This document shows, in pieces, positions 1 to 5,458 of a stretch of 12,355 nucleotides of DNA. Origin of the DNA: Bacillota bacterium. GTDB lineage: Bacteria; Bacillota; Clostridia; Oscillospirales; Ruminococcaceae. The DNA lies in contig JAKPGH010000253.1 in assembly GCA_029550985.1 (NCBI GenBank), positions 1 through 12,355 of the forward strand, in the 5' to 3' direction. The notes below the pieces were generated by a model, which was given only the letters and a program-made list of their open reading frames with translations, was not told where the DNA came from and made no database searches. The position numbers and the translations under genes are program-made. Numbering within the stretch: the first letter of the stretch is position 1; every line of letters begins with the position of its first letter.

Positions 1-256
1 GCCTGTCAATATATAAAATCCGGCCGCGAAGGGTGACCGCCGCATCCAGGGTGTCGATGCCCGCCAGTTTCAGCAGCACCATTCCCTTGTGCACCCGGGC
101 CCCTTCCACCTTCACCGGTTGTTTGCCCTGCTCGAAATAAAGGGTGTCAAAATTTAGCAAAAACTCGGGGGTATCGCACCAGTGCTGAACCTTGACTTCC
201 CCCCGCACTCCATGGGTGGAGACAATTTTTCCACATTCCAAATAGCGTTTGACCAT
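1..256 (-). CDS. rimM: Ribosome maturation factor RimM, N-terminal part (3' end outside window)
   Basis: RimM binds ribosomal protein S19 and helps the 30S head mature. Only the first 85 codons are inside the window; the gene runs off at base 1. The translation begins MVKRYLECGKIVSTHGVRGE. The GKIV-x-THGVRGEVKV block (residues 9-23) is the characteristic start of the RimM N-terminal beta-barrel domain. The ATG at 254-256 is preceded by a GGAG Shine-Dalgarno at good spacing. It lies downstream of khpA in the order rpsP-khpA-rimM, as in B. subtilis and many Firmicutes, where trmD and rplS usually follow. Two hairpins lie in the 115-base spacer before it, so its expression may be uncoupled from khpA. 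The N-terminal match is clear; the PRC-barrel C-terminal domain cannot be checked. Confidence 0.9.
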   Translation of the reverse strand, partial: MVKRYLECGKIVSTHGVRGEVKVQHWCDTPEFLLNFDTLYFEQGKQPVKVEGARVHKGMVLLKLAGIDTLDAAVTLRGRILYIDR

Positions 257-278
257 AGCCTACTCCAACTTCCATCAA

Positions 279-302
279 ATAGAAAAACCGCCGCAGCGGT
301 TT
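279..302 (-). terminator. Weak intrinsic terminator or attenuator between khpA and rimM
   Basis: A 7-bp perfect stem, AAACCGC/GCGGTTT (285-291 and 296-302), has a 4-base loop. On the minus strand it is followed by TTCTATT, giving a broken T run. It lies about 28 bases upstream of the rimM start. The stem is short, so partial termination is more likely than complete. Confidence 0.4.
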
Positions 303-314
303 ATGAGGCAGGAG

Positions 315-340
315 TGGTGGGGGATGCTTGTCCCCCACCA
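315..340 (-). promoter_or_regulatory. Strong GC-rich hairpin in the khpA-rimM spacer
   Basis: A perfect 10-bp inverted repeat, TGGTGGGGGA/TCCCCCACCA (315-324 and 331-340), encloses a 6-base loop. It lies about 31 bases after the khpA stop codon and has no T run after it on the minus strand. It may be an RNA 3'-end stabiliser, a processing site or part of an attenuator with the weaker hairpin that follows. The repeat is certain; the function is inferred. Confidence 0.5.
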
Positions 341-371
341 GTGCCCTTCAACGTTGTTTGGAAGTCATGCC

Positions 372-605
372 TCAGTCTATTTCCACGACAGCTTTTTCGC
401 CGGTGCGGCTTGCCGCCGAACGCACCACCGTGCGGATGGCTTTGGCAATTCTGCCCTGCTTGCCGATGACCCGGCCCATATCTTCGGGAGCGACTCGGAT
501 ATGGTAAACTATGACTCCTTCTTCATTGGGCTCGTCCTTCACAATGGAGACGCCCTCTTTGTTGTCTACCAATCCTTTGACAATTTCCGCGATAAGATGT
601 TCCAT
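372..605 (-). CDS. khpA: KH-domain RNA-binding protein KhpA (YlqC family)
   Basis: KhpA is a small cytoplasmic RNA-binding protein. In several Gram-positive bacteria it works with KhpB/Jag and is linked to cell elongation and division. The 77-residue product is essentially one KH domain: VIVYHIRVAPEDMGRVIGKQ (residues 31-50) carries the GxxG loop as G48-K-Q-G51, followed by the helix RIAKAIRTVV. The frame is open up to 695, giving a possible 107-residue product. I choose the ATG at 603-605 because a GAGGTG Shine-Dalgarno lies about 9 bases upstream and the family is normally 75-80 residues long. Upstream Met codons at 626 and 695 have poor ribosome sites and would translate through two RNA hairpins. 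It follows rpsP and precedes rimM. Spacers of 139 and 115 bases on the two sides, each holding two hairpins, are unusually long for this operon. Confidence 0.92.
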   Translation of the reverse strand: MEHLIAEIVKGLVDNKEGVSIVKDEPNEEGVIVYHIRVAPEDMGRVIGKQGRIAKAIRTVVRSAASRTGEKAVVEID

Positions 606-630
606 GGAACCAAGCACCTCACTCATCCCG

Positions 631-658
631 GTTTGAGCCTCTTCACTGGAGCTCAAAC
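631..658 (-). promoter_or_regulatory. Hairpin in the khpA leader
   Basis: A perfect 8-bp stem, GTTTGAGC/GCTCAAAC (631-638 and 651-658), lies just upstream of the GAGGTG ribosome-binding site of khpA. The 12-base loop can extend the stem by about three pairs past a bulge. There is no T run after it on the minus strand, so it is not a classical terminator. It could control ribosome access or RNA processing between rpsP and khpA. The role is inferred. Confidence 0.45.
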
Positions 659-688
659 TGTGTTTTTGTCCAGCCCCGGCATTCACCG

Positions 689-722
689 GCGGCAAGAGCG
701 GACCTGGGCCCGCGCCTGCCGC
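689..722 (-). promoter_or_regulatory. Two-part hairpin between rpsP and khpA
   Basis: An outer stem GCGGCA/TGCCGC (689-694 and 717-722) and an inner 6-bp stem (698-703 and 708-713) are separated by a symmetric 3x3 internal loop and capped by a 4-base loop. One inner position is an A-C mismatch as plus-strand RNA but a G-U pair as minus-strand RNA. This fits selection for structure in the rpsP-khpA transcript. It begins about 22 bases after the rpsP stop codon. Confidence 0.45.
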
Positions 723-744
723 AAGAGCTTGTCATTCGCTCTGC

Positions 745-987
745 CTAGATGATATTGTGCTTTTTCAGCAGATCACGGACGGTATCAGTAGGTTGAGCTC
801 CGTTGGCAAGCCATTTCTTAACCTTCTCAGAGTCAATCTTCACAACCGAAGGCTCCTTGGTAGGGTCGTAGTAACCGACCTCCTCTATAAATCTTCCGTC
901 CCTGGGATACCGGGAGTCGGCTACCACCACACGGTAAAAGGGAGCCTTCTTGGCGCCCATACGACGCAGTCTAATTCGTACAGCCAT
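745..987 (-). CDS. rpsP: 30S ribosomal protein bS16
   Basis: bS16 is an assembly protein of the small ribosomal subunit that binds 16S rRNA. The 80-residue product starts MAVRIRLRRMGAKKAPFYRV and contains VVADSRYPRDGRFIEEVGYY, both near-invariant S16 blocks; the length is normal. The ATG at 985-987 has an excellent GGAGGTG ribosome site 7 bases upstream. It lies downstream of ffh with a 120-base spacer containing stem-loops, and upstream of khpA. It is expected to be transcribed from the promoters ahead of ylxM, though a local promoter in the spacer cannot be excluded. Nothing about the protein is unusual. Confidence 0.98.
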   Translation of the reverse strand: MAVRIRLRRMGAKKAPFYRVVVADSRYPRDGRFIEEVGYYDPTKEPSVVKIDSEKVKKWLANGAQPTDTVRDLLKKHNII

Positions 988-1019
988 TTCCTGTCACCTC
1001 CACTATCAGTTTCTCTGGT

Positions 1020-1101
1020 ATTACTGCGGAATAGAAACCCTTATGGGGGATTCCGTTACCGAAGTAATGTATATAGCATTAGCAACCAATTGGCAGCTAA
1101 T
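1020..1101 (-). promoter_or_regulatory. Structured ffh-rpsP spacer (two nested stem-loops)
   Basis: The spacer between ffh and rpsP holds two dyads. The first has nested arms ATTACT/AGTAAT (1020-1025, 1063-1068), CGGAAT/ATTCCG and an inner CCC/GGG. The second is ATTAGC/GCTAAT (1078-1083, 1096-1101) around CCAATTGG. Between them on the minus strand is TGCTATATA, resembling an extended -10 element without a convincing -35. There is no T run, so I do not call a terminator. A leader or autoregulatory structure for rpsP, or a weak internal promoter, is possible. Confidence 0.35.
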
Positions 1102-1107
1102 TACCAC

Positions 1108-2475
1108 CTAAAAGGGCAAATTTCCCGGCCCGAAGCCGCCCATGCCGCCCAGCGGCAGACGGCGGCGCTTTTTGCTGCCGGTCTTGCCGGTCATCTGCTT
1201 GAAAAGCCGCTGCATGTCGCGGTGCTGCTTCAGCAGGCGGTTGACATCCTCCACCTTGGTGCCGGAGCCGGCCGCGATTCGCCGCTTGCGGCTGGGATTG
1301 ATGATATCCGGCTTGCTGCGCTCCTCCGGGGTCATGGAGTAGATGATACTCTCAATTTGCCGCAGGTTCTTCTCACCCAGAGCGGCGTCCTCTTCCGAAA
1401 TTTTGCCTCCCACGCCGGGAATCATGGAAAGGACGGTCTCCAGGGGGCCCATCTTGCGCAGCTGCTTCATCTGCTCCAGCAAATCGTTGAGGTCGAACTT
1501 GTTTTTCTCCAGGTTTTTGGCAAGGCGCTCGGCCTCTTTGAGGTCGATGTTGGTCTGCGCCTTTTCGATAAGGGTGAGAACGTCGCCCATGCCCAGAATG
1601 CGGCTGGCCATCCGGTCGGGGTGGAAGGGCTCCAGAGCGTCCAGCTTTTCGCCCATACCCACAAACTTGATGGGCTTGCCGGTCACCGCCCGGACCGAAA
1701 GAGCGGCGCCGCCGCGGGTATCGCCGTCCAGCTTGGTCATGATGACGCCGGTGATGCCCAGTGTCTCGTCAAACTTGCTGGCCACGTTGACGGCGTCCTG
1801 TCCGGTCATGGCGTCCACCACCAGCAGAATTTCGTGAGGATGTACCTCCTCCTTGATGTTCTGCAGCTCGGTCATCAGCTCCTCGTCGATGTGGAGCCGG
1901 CCGGCGGTGTCCAAAATCACCAAATCGTAGCCGTAATCCCGGGCGTGGAGATAGGCTTTCTTGGCGATGGTGACGGGGTTTTCGGTGCCCATTTCAAAGA
2001 CGGGGCAGTTGACCTGCTTGCCCACCACCTGCAGCTGTTGAATAGCGGCGGGACGGTAGATGTCGCAGGCCACCAGCAGAGGCCGGCGGCCCTGCTGTTT
2101 GTAATAACGGGCCAATTTGGCCGAATGGGTGGTTTTACCGGAACCTTGCAGTCCGCACATCATCACGATGGTGGGCCCCTTGCTTTGCAGCTTGATGCCC
2201 TGATGCTCCGAACCCATGAGGCTTACCAGCTCATCGTGAATGATTTTGATGATATGCTGGGCAGGGGTGAGGCTTTCCATTACCTCGGCGCCGATTGCCT
2301 TTTCGGTGACGGCGGCAATAAAGTCCTTGGCCACCTTAAAGTTGACGTCGGCTTCCAACAGGGCGATGCGGACTTCCCGCATAACCTCTTTGACATCGCT
2401 TTCCTTAACCTTGCCCCGCATCCGCAGCTTTTTGAAAGTAGCCTGCAGCTTTTCCGAAAGCCCTTCAAAGGCCAA
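1108..2475 (-). CDS. ffh: Signal recognition particle GTPase Ffh (SRP54)
   Basis: Ffh binds signal peptides and SRP RNA and delivers ribosomes to the FtsY receptor at the membrane. The 455-residue product has the full N-G-M layout. The helical N domain spans about 1-90. The G domain has G1 GLQGSGKTT (108-116), DIYRPAA (138-144), DTAGR (189-193), TKLD (247-250) and GMGE (273-276). The Met-rich M domain (about 325-430) has the RNA-binding motif INPSRKRRIAAGSGT (392-406), followed by a basic Gly-rich tail. A His replaces the common Thr just after the P-loop (GKTTH). The start codon is TTG at 2473-2475, chosen because MAFEGLSEKL is the family N terminus and GGGAGG lies about 9 bases upstream. It sits 30 bases after ylxM, as is usual. 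Confidence 0.98.
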   Translation of the reverse strand: MAFEGLSEKLQATFKKLRMRGKVKESDVKEVMREVRIALLEADVNFKVAKDFIAAVTEKAIGAEVMESLTPAQHIIKIIHDELVSLMGSEHQGIKLQSKGPTIVMMCGLQGSGKTTHSAKLARYYKQQGRRPLLVACDIYRPAAIQQLQVVGKQVNCPVFEMGTENPVTIAKKAYLHARDYGYDLVILDTAGRLHIDEELMTELQNIKEEVHPHEILLVVDAMTGQDAVNVASKFDETLGITGVIMTKLDGDTRGGAALSVRAVTGKPIKFVGMGEKLDALEPFHPDRMASRILGMGDVLTLIEKAQTNIDLKEAERLAKNLEKNKFDLNDLLEQMKQLRKMGPLETVLSMIPGVGGKISEEDAALGEKNLRQIESIIYSMTPEERSKPDIINPSRKRRIAAGSGTKVEDVNRLLKQHRDMQRLFKQMTGKTGSKKRRRLPLGGMGGFGPGNLPF

Positions 2476-2505
2476 GACGTATCCCTCCCGGACGATGTGA
2501 TTGGT

Positions 2506-2868
2506 CTACCAGCTAATCTGGCTTGTCAAATCGATGATTTTCTGGGCCCTGCTCCACACGGAACCGGAACCGGGCAACCGGAGGCTTTCTTCCTGAAGAT
2601 ACGAAGCTTGTTCGGCAATTTCATCCAGAGCCTTTTGCATCTTTTGAAAACGAGCGCAAAGCCCCAGCTTTTCCTCGTATTCCAGCAGCTGGGTTTCGGC
2701 CCGCTTGATGGAGTCCCGGACTCCCTGTCGGGTGATGCCGGTGTGCTCGGCAATTTCCGCCAGGGAAAGGTCCTCGTTGTAGTACCAGTCCACCACTTCT
2801 CGCTGCTTTTCGGTCAACATATTGCCGTAATAGTCTAGGAGTAGAGATATTTCCAAGTTCTTGGCCAT
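2506..2868 (-). CDS. ylxM: YlxM/p13-like DNA-binding protein, SRP operon
   Basis: YlxM is a small helix-turn-helix protein encoded next to ffh across Firmicutes. Work on streptococcal homologues links it to modulating SRP assembly and GTPase activity. The product is 120 residues, starting MAKNLEISLLLDYYGNMLTE. TEKQREVVDWYYNEDLSLAE (19-38) and the following IAEHTGITRQGVRDSIKRAE form a sigma-70 region 4-like HTH. A coiled-coil helical segment fills about 62-95. The ATG at 2866-2868 sits 7 bases after GGGAGG; an upstream in-frame GTG at 2874 abuts the ribosome site and is rejected. It is the first gene of the operon, 30 bases ahead of ffh, and two tandem promoters lie upstream. Confidence 0.95.
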   Translation of the reverse strand: MAKNLEISLLLDYYGNMLTEKQREVVDWYYNEDLSLAEIAEHTGITRQGVRDSIKRAETQLLEYEEKLGLCARFQKMQKALDEIAEQASYLQEESLRLPGSGSVWSRAQKIIDLTSQISW

Positions 2869-2914
2869 CTGCACACCTCCCGCCGAAATTCAGAAAGTGC
2901 CTCAAAACCTATTG

Positions 2915-2926
2915 CAATTTGTATTG
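2915..2926. repeat. Operator-like dyad, copy 1 (5' leader of ylxM)
   Basis: CAATTTGTATTG is a near-palindrome with CAAT/ATTG arms, and reaches GCAAT/ATTGC with the flanking bases at 2914 and 2927. A near-exact inverted copy lies at 3035-3046. It sits in the untranslated leader, about 25 bases downstream of the proximal -10 element. Confidence 0.4.
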
Positions 2927-2951
2927 CTTTAAGGAAATAATCCAAACAGTT

Positions 2952-2981
2952 ATAATATATACGTCTAATGCGTTCTTTCAA
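2952..2981 (-). promoter_or_regulatory. Sigma-A promoter P2 of the ylxM-ffh-rpsP operon
   Basis: On the minus strand TTGAAA (2976-2981) and TATTAT (2952-2957) are separated by 18 bases, in an AT-rich stretch. This is the ylxM-proximal member of a tandem pair. Transcription would start near 2945, giving a leader of roughly 75 bases. Confidence 0.55.
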
Positions 2982-2988
2982 CTGCTAT

Positions 2989-3018
2989 AGTATACACCAT
3001 CCTGGGACGGACTGTCAA
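2989..3018 (-). promoter_or_regulatory. Sigma-A promoter P1 of the ylxM-ffh-rpsP operon
   Basis: On the minus strand a perfect -35 TTGACA (3013-3018) and -10 TATACT (2989-2994) are separated by 18 bases. This is the stronger and more upstream of two tandem promoters. It lies between the divIVA terminator and ylxM, with no other gene start in between. Confidence 0.75.
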
Positions 3019-3034
3019 GCAAAAATACTTTACA

Positions 3035-3046
3035 CAATACAAATTT
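3035..3046. repeat. Operator-like dyad, copy 2 (upstream of P1)
   Basis: CAATACAAATTT matches the reverse complement of the 2915-2926 copy over 11 bases. It lies 17 bases upstream of the P1 -35 element, so the two copies bracket both promoters about 120 bp apart. Confidence 0.4.
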
Positions 3047-3060
3047 ATCATCAAATTGAA

Positions 3061-3092
3061 AACAAAAAACGGAGAGCGCAAGCCCTCCGTTT
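3061..3092 (-). terminator. Intrinsic terminator of the rsmD-coaD-divIVA operon
   Basis: An 8-bp stem, AAACGGAG/CTCCGTTT (3067-3074 and 3085-3092), extends by two G-C pairs to a GNRA-like apex. On the minus strand it is followed by CTCCGTTTTTTGTTTT. The annotated divIVA stop is about 240 bases away, but a stop in the +1 frame lies only 22 bases upstream (3115). Confidence 0.85.
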
Positions 3093-3114
3093 GTCTTTTG
3101 GTATGTACCTATCC

Positions 3115-3351
3115 TTACCAACCCATCAAGCGCTGCAAAAAAGCCTTAAATCCTCGCCGCCGATTTGGGGAAGCGGAGGGTTGGCGCTGTTTGGTGCGGG
3201 ACCGCGGCACCGGCGCGGCGTCTTTTTTCCCCTTCTGCTGCGCGGGAGAAGAAACGGCGCGGGGCTCGGAATCCTCCCAGGTGTAAACGAGGGGTTGCGG
3301 CTGACGTTCATCCGCCGGCTGCGGGGCGCGGGAATCACTCGGCGGCGCTGC
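3115..3351 (-). pseudogene. Out-of-frame C-terminal tail of divIVA (+1 frame after a T6 run)
   Basis: This stretch has no start codon or ribosome site of its own but reads openly for 78 codons in the frame +1 to divIVA. Removing one T from the run of six at 3353-3358 joins the frames as ...ADISFF-AAPPSDSRAP... without a break. The tail is Pro/Gln/Ser-rich and charged, has one order-promoting patch (PLVYTWEDSEP), a basic stretch, and a hydrophobic-basic end, GFKAFLQRLMGW. It has no Cys, its stop codon is 22 bases ahead of the operon terminator, and most third codon positions are G or C. I read it as a lost, slipped or mis-sequenced end of divIVA. The -1 frame is also open but gives an Arg/Pro-rich product ending inside the spacer, which looks less natural. 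Confidence 0.6.
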
Positions 3352-4111
3352 GAAAAAAGCTGATGTCGGCCAATTCGTGCGCTTCCTCTTCCCCGTTTTC
3401 CTGGTCTTTGACCAGAGTCAAATTCATGGGGCGGCAGAAATCCCGAATGTTCTGCTCGCTTTGGGCAATGGTGTCGCCAATGGCGGCAAACTTCTCGTGA
3501 ATGGCAAAGATGGCCTCTTCGATTTTTTCCTCGATGGCCGACATTTCTTCCCGGAACTTGCTGAACTGGTCGAACACCGAGGAGAGGGATTTGCTGGCTT
3601 CCACCATGATGTTCTGAGCCTGATGGTTGGCGTCCTCCAGAATCTGCTCGGCTTCCATCTTGGTTTTGACCACCAGGTCGCCCAGATAGATGGAGGCTTT
3701 TTCCACTTCGCTGCGGGTGGCCTCCAATTCGGCGTTCTTTTCCTCCAGCCTGGCGTTCAGCTCGCTGTACCGGGTAATCTCGGCGTCCTTTTCGGCGATG
3801 ATAATCTTCTGCCGGTCAATTTCCGCGTTGAGAGCATCCAGCATCTCCTGCATTTTGCTGCGCTTGTCCCGCTCTTCGGTCAGCTCTTCCTCCATCTCGG
3901 AGCGGGCCTTTTCCGCAGCCGAAAGCTTCTGCTCCAAATTGCGGATGGTTTCCGAAAGCCGCTCCCGGGCGGCGCTCACCTCTTCAAACTGAGCCTGCAG
4001 TCTCTCCTGGGCGGCTTTGGCATTGTTGTTCAGCTCGTAGATGTAGTTGAGAACAGATTGCCGCTCGAAGCCGCCGAACAGAGACGTTTTGAAAATTGGT
4101 TGATTTTCCAC
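3335..4111 (-). CDS. divIVA: DivIVA-family polar/septal coiled-coil protein (probably frameshifted at its end)
   Basis: DivIVA proteins bind curved membrane at poles and septa and recruit division, growth or sporulation partners. The start is chosen as GTG at 4109-4111 because AAGGGG lies about 8 bases upstream and the family N terminus follows at once: ENQPIFKTSLFGGFERQSVL, with the FGGF(E)RQ membrane-binding loop. Upstream ATGs at 4147 and 4153 lack ribosome sites. Residues about 25-150 form a long coiled coil; a second helical region (about 150-215) contains KTKMEAEQILEDANHQAQNI. As read, the product is 258 residues ending SFFRSAAE; restoring the frame at the T6 run would give about 331. 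It lies last in the rsmD-coaD operon. Family assignment is good; its precise role (division or sporulation) cannot be told. Confidence 0.85.
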   Translation of the reverse strand: MENQPIFKTSLFGGFERQSVLNYIYELNNNAKAAQERLQAQFEEVSAARERLSETIRNLEQKLSAAEKARSEMEEELTEERDKRSKMQEMLDALNAEIDRQKIIIAEKDAEITRYSELNARLEEKNAELEATRSEVEKASIYLGDLVVKTKMEAEQILEDANHQAQNIMVEASKSLSSVFDQFSKFREEMSAIEEKIEEAIFAIHEKFAAIGDTIAQSEQNIRDFCRPMNLTLVKDQENGEEEAHELADISFFRSAAE

Positions 4112-4156
4112 GTCTGTTACCCCTTCCAATCGGTAGAATACCGCCATATCCATGTG

Positions 4157-4195
4157 GTACGCACATTATGCCTATGTACTATTAGTGCTTCGTAC
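4157..4195 (-). promoter_or_regulatory. Dyad and weak promoter-like elements upstream of divIVA
   Basis: The arms GTACGCAC (4157-4164) and GTGC-ttc-GTAC (4185-4195) pair with a 3-base bulge. The same region has TTGACC and, 18 bases on, TACATA on the minus strand, a poor promoter match. No terminator separates the preceding gene from divIVA, so read-through is also likely. Confidence 0.3.
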
Positions 4196-4256
4196 GGGTC
4201 AAAATCTTGCATTTGCCTTGAGCAATCTGTCGTGGAACAAAAATGTCTAAAATCGA

Positions 4257-4715
4257 TTACTTCTTTTTGATTTTGCTGCGCAGGGCCTGACGGGTTTGCT
4301 TGATTTCGTTTAAGGCGTTGGTAATGGCTTCTTCGGTCACCCGCAGAATATCGTCGGAAAAGGTTTGGGCGGCCTGGCGAATCTCGCGGGACTGCATTTG
4401 GGTTTGGGCGAGAATTTCGTTGGCTTTGCTTTGGGAAAGTTTGATGATTTCCTCCTGGGCAATCAAGGCTCTGGCCCGCTCCTCCGCCTTGCGGATGATG
4501 GATTCGGCTTCCCGGTGGGCGGCCTCCAGGATTTCGTTGCGGTCGTTGACAATGGCCTTGGCCTGTTTAATTTCGTTGGGCAGGTTGATGCGGATATCGT
4601 CGATATAATCCCGCACCTTTTCCGCGTCCACCACGCAGCGTCCTCCCGAAAGGGGCAAGCTCCAGGATTTATCCAGCAGCTCGTCCAACATATCCAGAAC
4701 TTCTTCGATACTCAT
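4257..4715 (-). CDS. Small helical coiled-coil protein between coaD and divIVA
   Basis: I do not recognise a named family. The 152-residue product has a short N-terminal helical segment (SIEEVLDMLDELLDK) and a Gly/Pro break near 20-26. One long charged helix (about 30-152) follows, rich in Ala, Glu, Lys, Arg and Gln and ending KSKIKKK-like in basic residues. EILEAAHREAESIIRKAEER (61-80) resembles the stalk of ATP-synthase b subunits and the tail segments of DivIVA proteins. There is no signal peptide or membrane segment. The ATG (4713-4715) overlaps the coaD stop as ATGA, with GGAGG about 10 bases upstream, so it is translationally coupled to coaD. Its neighbour downstream is divIVA. A structural partner of DivIVA is a guess from position and shape only. 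Confidence 0.85.
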   Translation of the reverse strand: MSIEEVLDMLDELLDKSWSLPLSGGRCVVDAEKVRDYIDDIRINLPNEIKQAKAIVNDRNEILEAAHREAESIIRKAEERARALIAQEEIIKLSQSKANEILAQTQMQSREIRQAAQTFSDDILRVTEEAITNALNEIKQTRQALRSKIKKK

Positions 4716-5230
4716 CTGGGTGCAACCTCCCCCTGTGATTTCTCCTTTTTCCGGCGATACAGTCTTTCTGTGATGTCGTTGAGCACCTCAGGGGGAACAA
4801 AATCCGAAATATCTCCCCCGAAGGAGGCCACCTGTTTAACCAGGCTGGAGTTAAGATACATATTTTCGGCCTGGGTGGTCAAAAAAATGGTTTCGGCTTC
4901 TGGCACCAAACGCTTGTTGGTCAAAGCCATCTGGAACTCGTATTCAAAGTCGGACATGGCCCGCAGCCCTTTGACAATGGCCACCGCCCCTTTTTCCCTC
5001 ACATAGTCCGCCAGCAGGCCCTCGTAGGTGTCGGCGGTGACATTGGGCAGATGGGCGGTTGCCTTGCGAATCATTTCCGCCCGCTCTTCCGCCGTAAAGG
5101 ACGGCTTTTTGTTGGCGTTGATGGCCACCAGGGCAATGACATGGTCAAATAAGCGGCTGGCTCTGGTAATAATGTCCAGATGTCCTTTGGTGATGGGGTC
5201 AAAACTGCCGGGGCAGATTACGGTTGCCAT
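4712..5230 (-). CDS. coaD: Pantetheine-phosphate adenylyltransferase (PPAT)
   Basis: CoaD transfers AMP from ATP to 4'-phosphopantetheine, giving dephospho-CoA in the penultimate step of coenzyme A synthesis. The 172-residue product starts MATVICPGSFDPITKGHLDI, with the nucleotidyltransferase T/HxGH motif as T14-K-G-H17. It also has NKKPSFTAEER (40-50), the KGLR substrate loop (87-90), FEYEFQMALTNKRL and the SSLVKQVASFGG block (128-139). Length is normal, with about 15 extra charged C-terminal residues. The frame is open to 5383, but the ATG at 5228-5230 has GGAGG 9 bases upstream and gives the family N terminus. It follows rsmD, a common pairing, across 228 bases that may hold a second promoter. 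Confidence 0.97.
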   Translation of the reverse strand: MATVICPGSFDPITKGHLDIITRASRLFDHVIALVAINANKKPSFTAEERAEMIRKATAHLPNVTADTYEGLLADYVREKGAVAIVKGLRAMSDFEYEFQMALTNKRLVPEAETIFLTTQAENMYLNSSLVKQVASFGGDISDFVPPEVLNDITERLYRRKKEKSQGEVAPR

Positions 5231-5319
5231 TAAGTGAACCTCCAGACTTGTCCAAATTCCGGGATGCGCCGTGGGGCCTTCCATTCGGCCCGCCCAAGAA
5301 ACCCCATTCATCCCACCAA

Positions 5320-5347
5320 AGTATGACAGAATGCAAAATAAAAGCAA
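5320..5347 (-). promoter_or_regulatory. Possible internal promoter for coaD
   Basis: Within the 228-base rsmD-coaD spacer, TTGCTT (5342-5347) and CATACT (5320-5325) are 16 bases apart on the minus strand, with an extended -10 TG one base before CATACT. The match is weak. A 6-bp hairpin CTGCCT/AGGCAG (5353-5368) lies just upstream. I see no gene in this spacer. Confidence 0.3.
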
Positions 5348-5458
5348 AGCCGCTGCCTCCAAAGGCAGGAACATCCTCTGCATCTAGGGAAAGCAACAGC
5401 TCGTTTGAGAGAGCTCCCATCGGACAACAGACGGAGCTTTTCCATCCACACTTGGCTT

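Noticed and set aside
606..695. A 30-residue N-terminal extension of KhpA
   Set aside because: The ATG at 605 has the good ribosome site and gives the normal family length; the extension would lie within RNA hairpins.
757..2838. A 693-codon open frame on the plus strand, antisense to ffh and ylxM
   Set aside because: It is a shadow of GC-biased codons on the minus strand: His/Gly/Leu-rich, with no recognisable domain, while ffh, rpsP and ylxM are unmistakable on the other strand.
3126..3338. -1 frame after the divIVA T6 run (C TTT TTT resembles a slippery heptamer)
   Set aside because: The product would be an Arg/Pro-rich stretch with scattered Cys, ending at no meaningful place. The +1 frame ends beside the terminator and reads as a more natural tail.
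5231..5383. A 51-residue hydrophobic N-terminal extension of CoaD
   Set aside because: No ribosome site at the upstream ATGs. CoaD is a soluble enzyme, and the ATG at 5230 has GGAGG at ideal spacing and the family N terminus.
5199..5420. A 73-codon minus-strand frame in the rsmD-coaD spacer
   Set aside because: It has no ribosome site, overlaps the coaD start in another frame and matches nothing I know.
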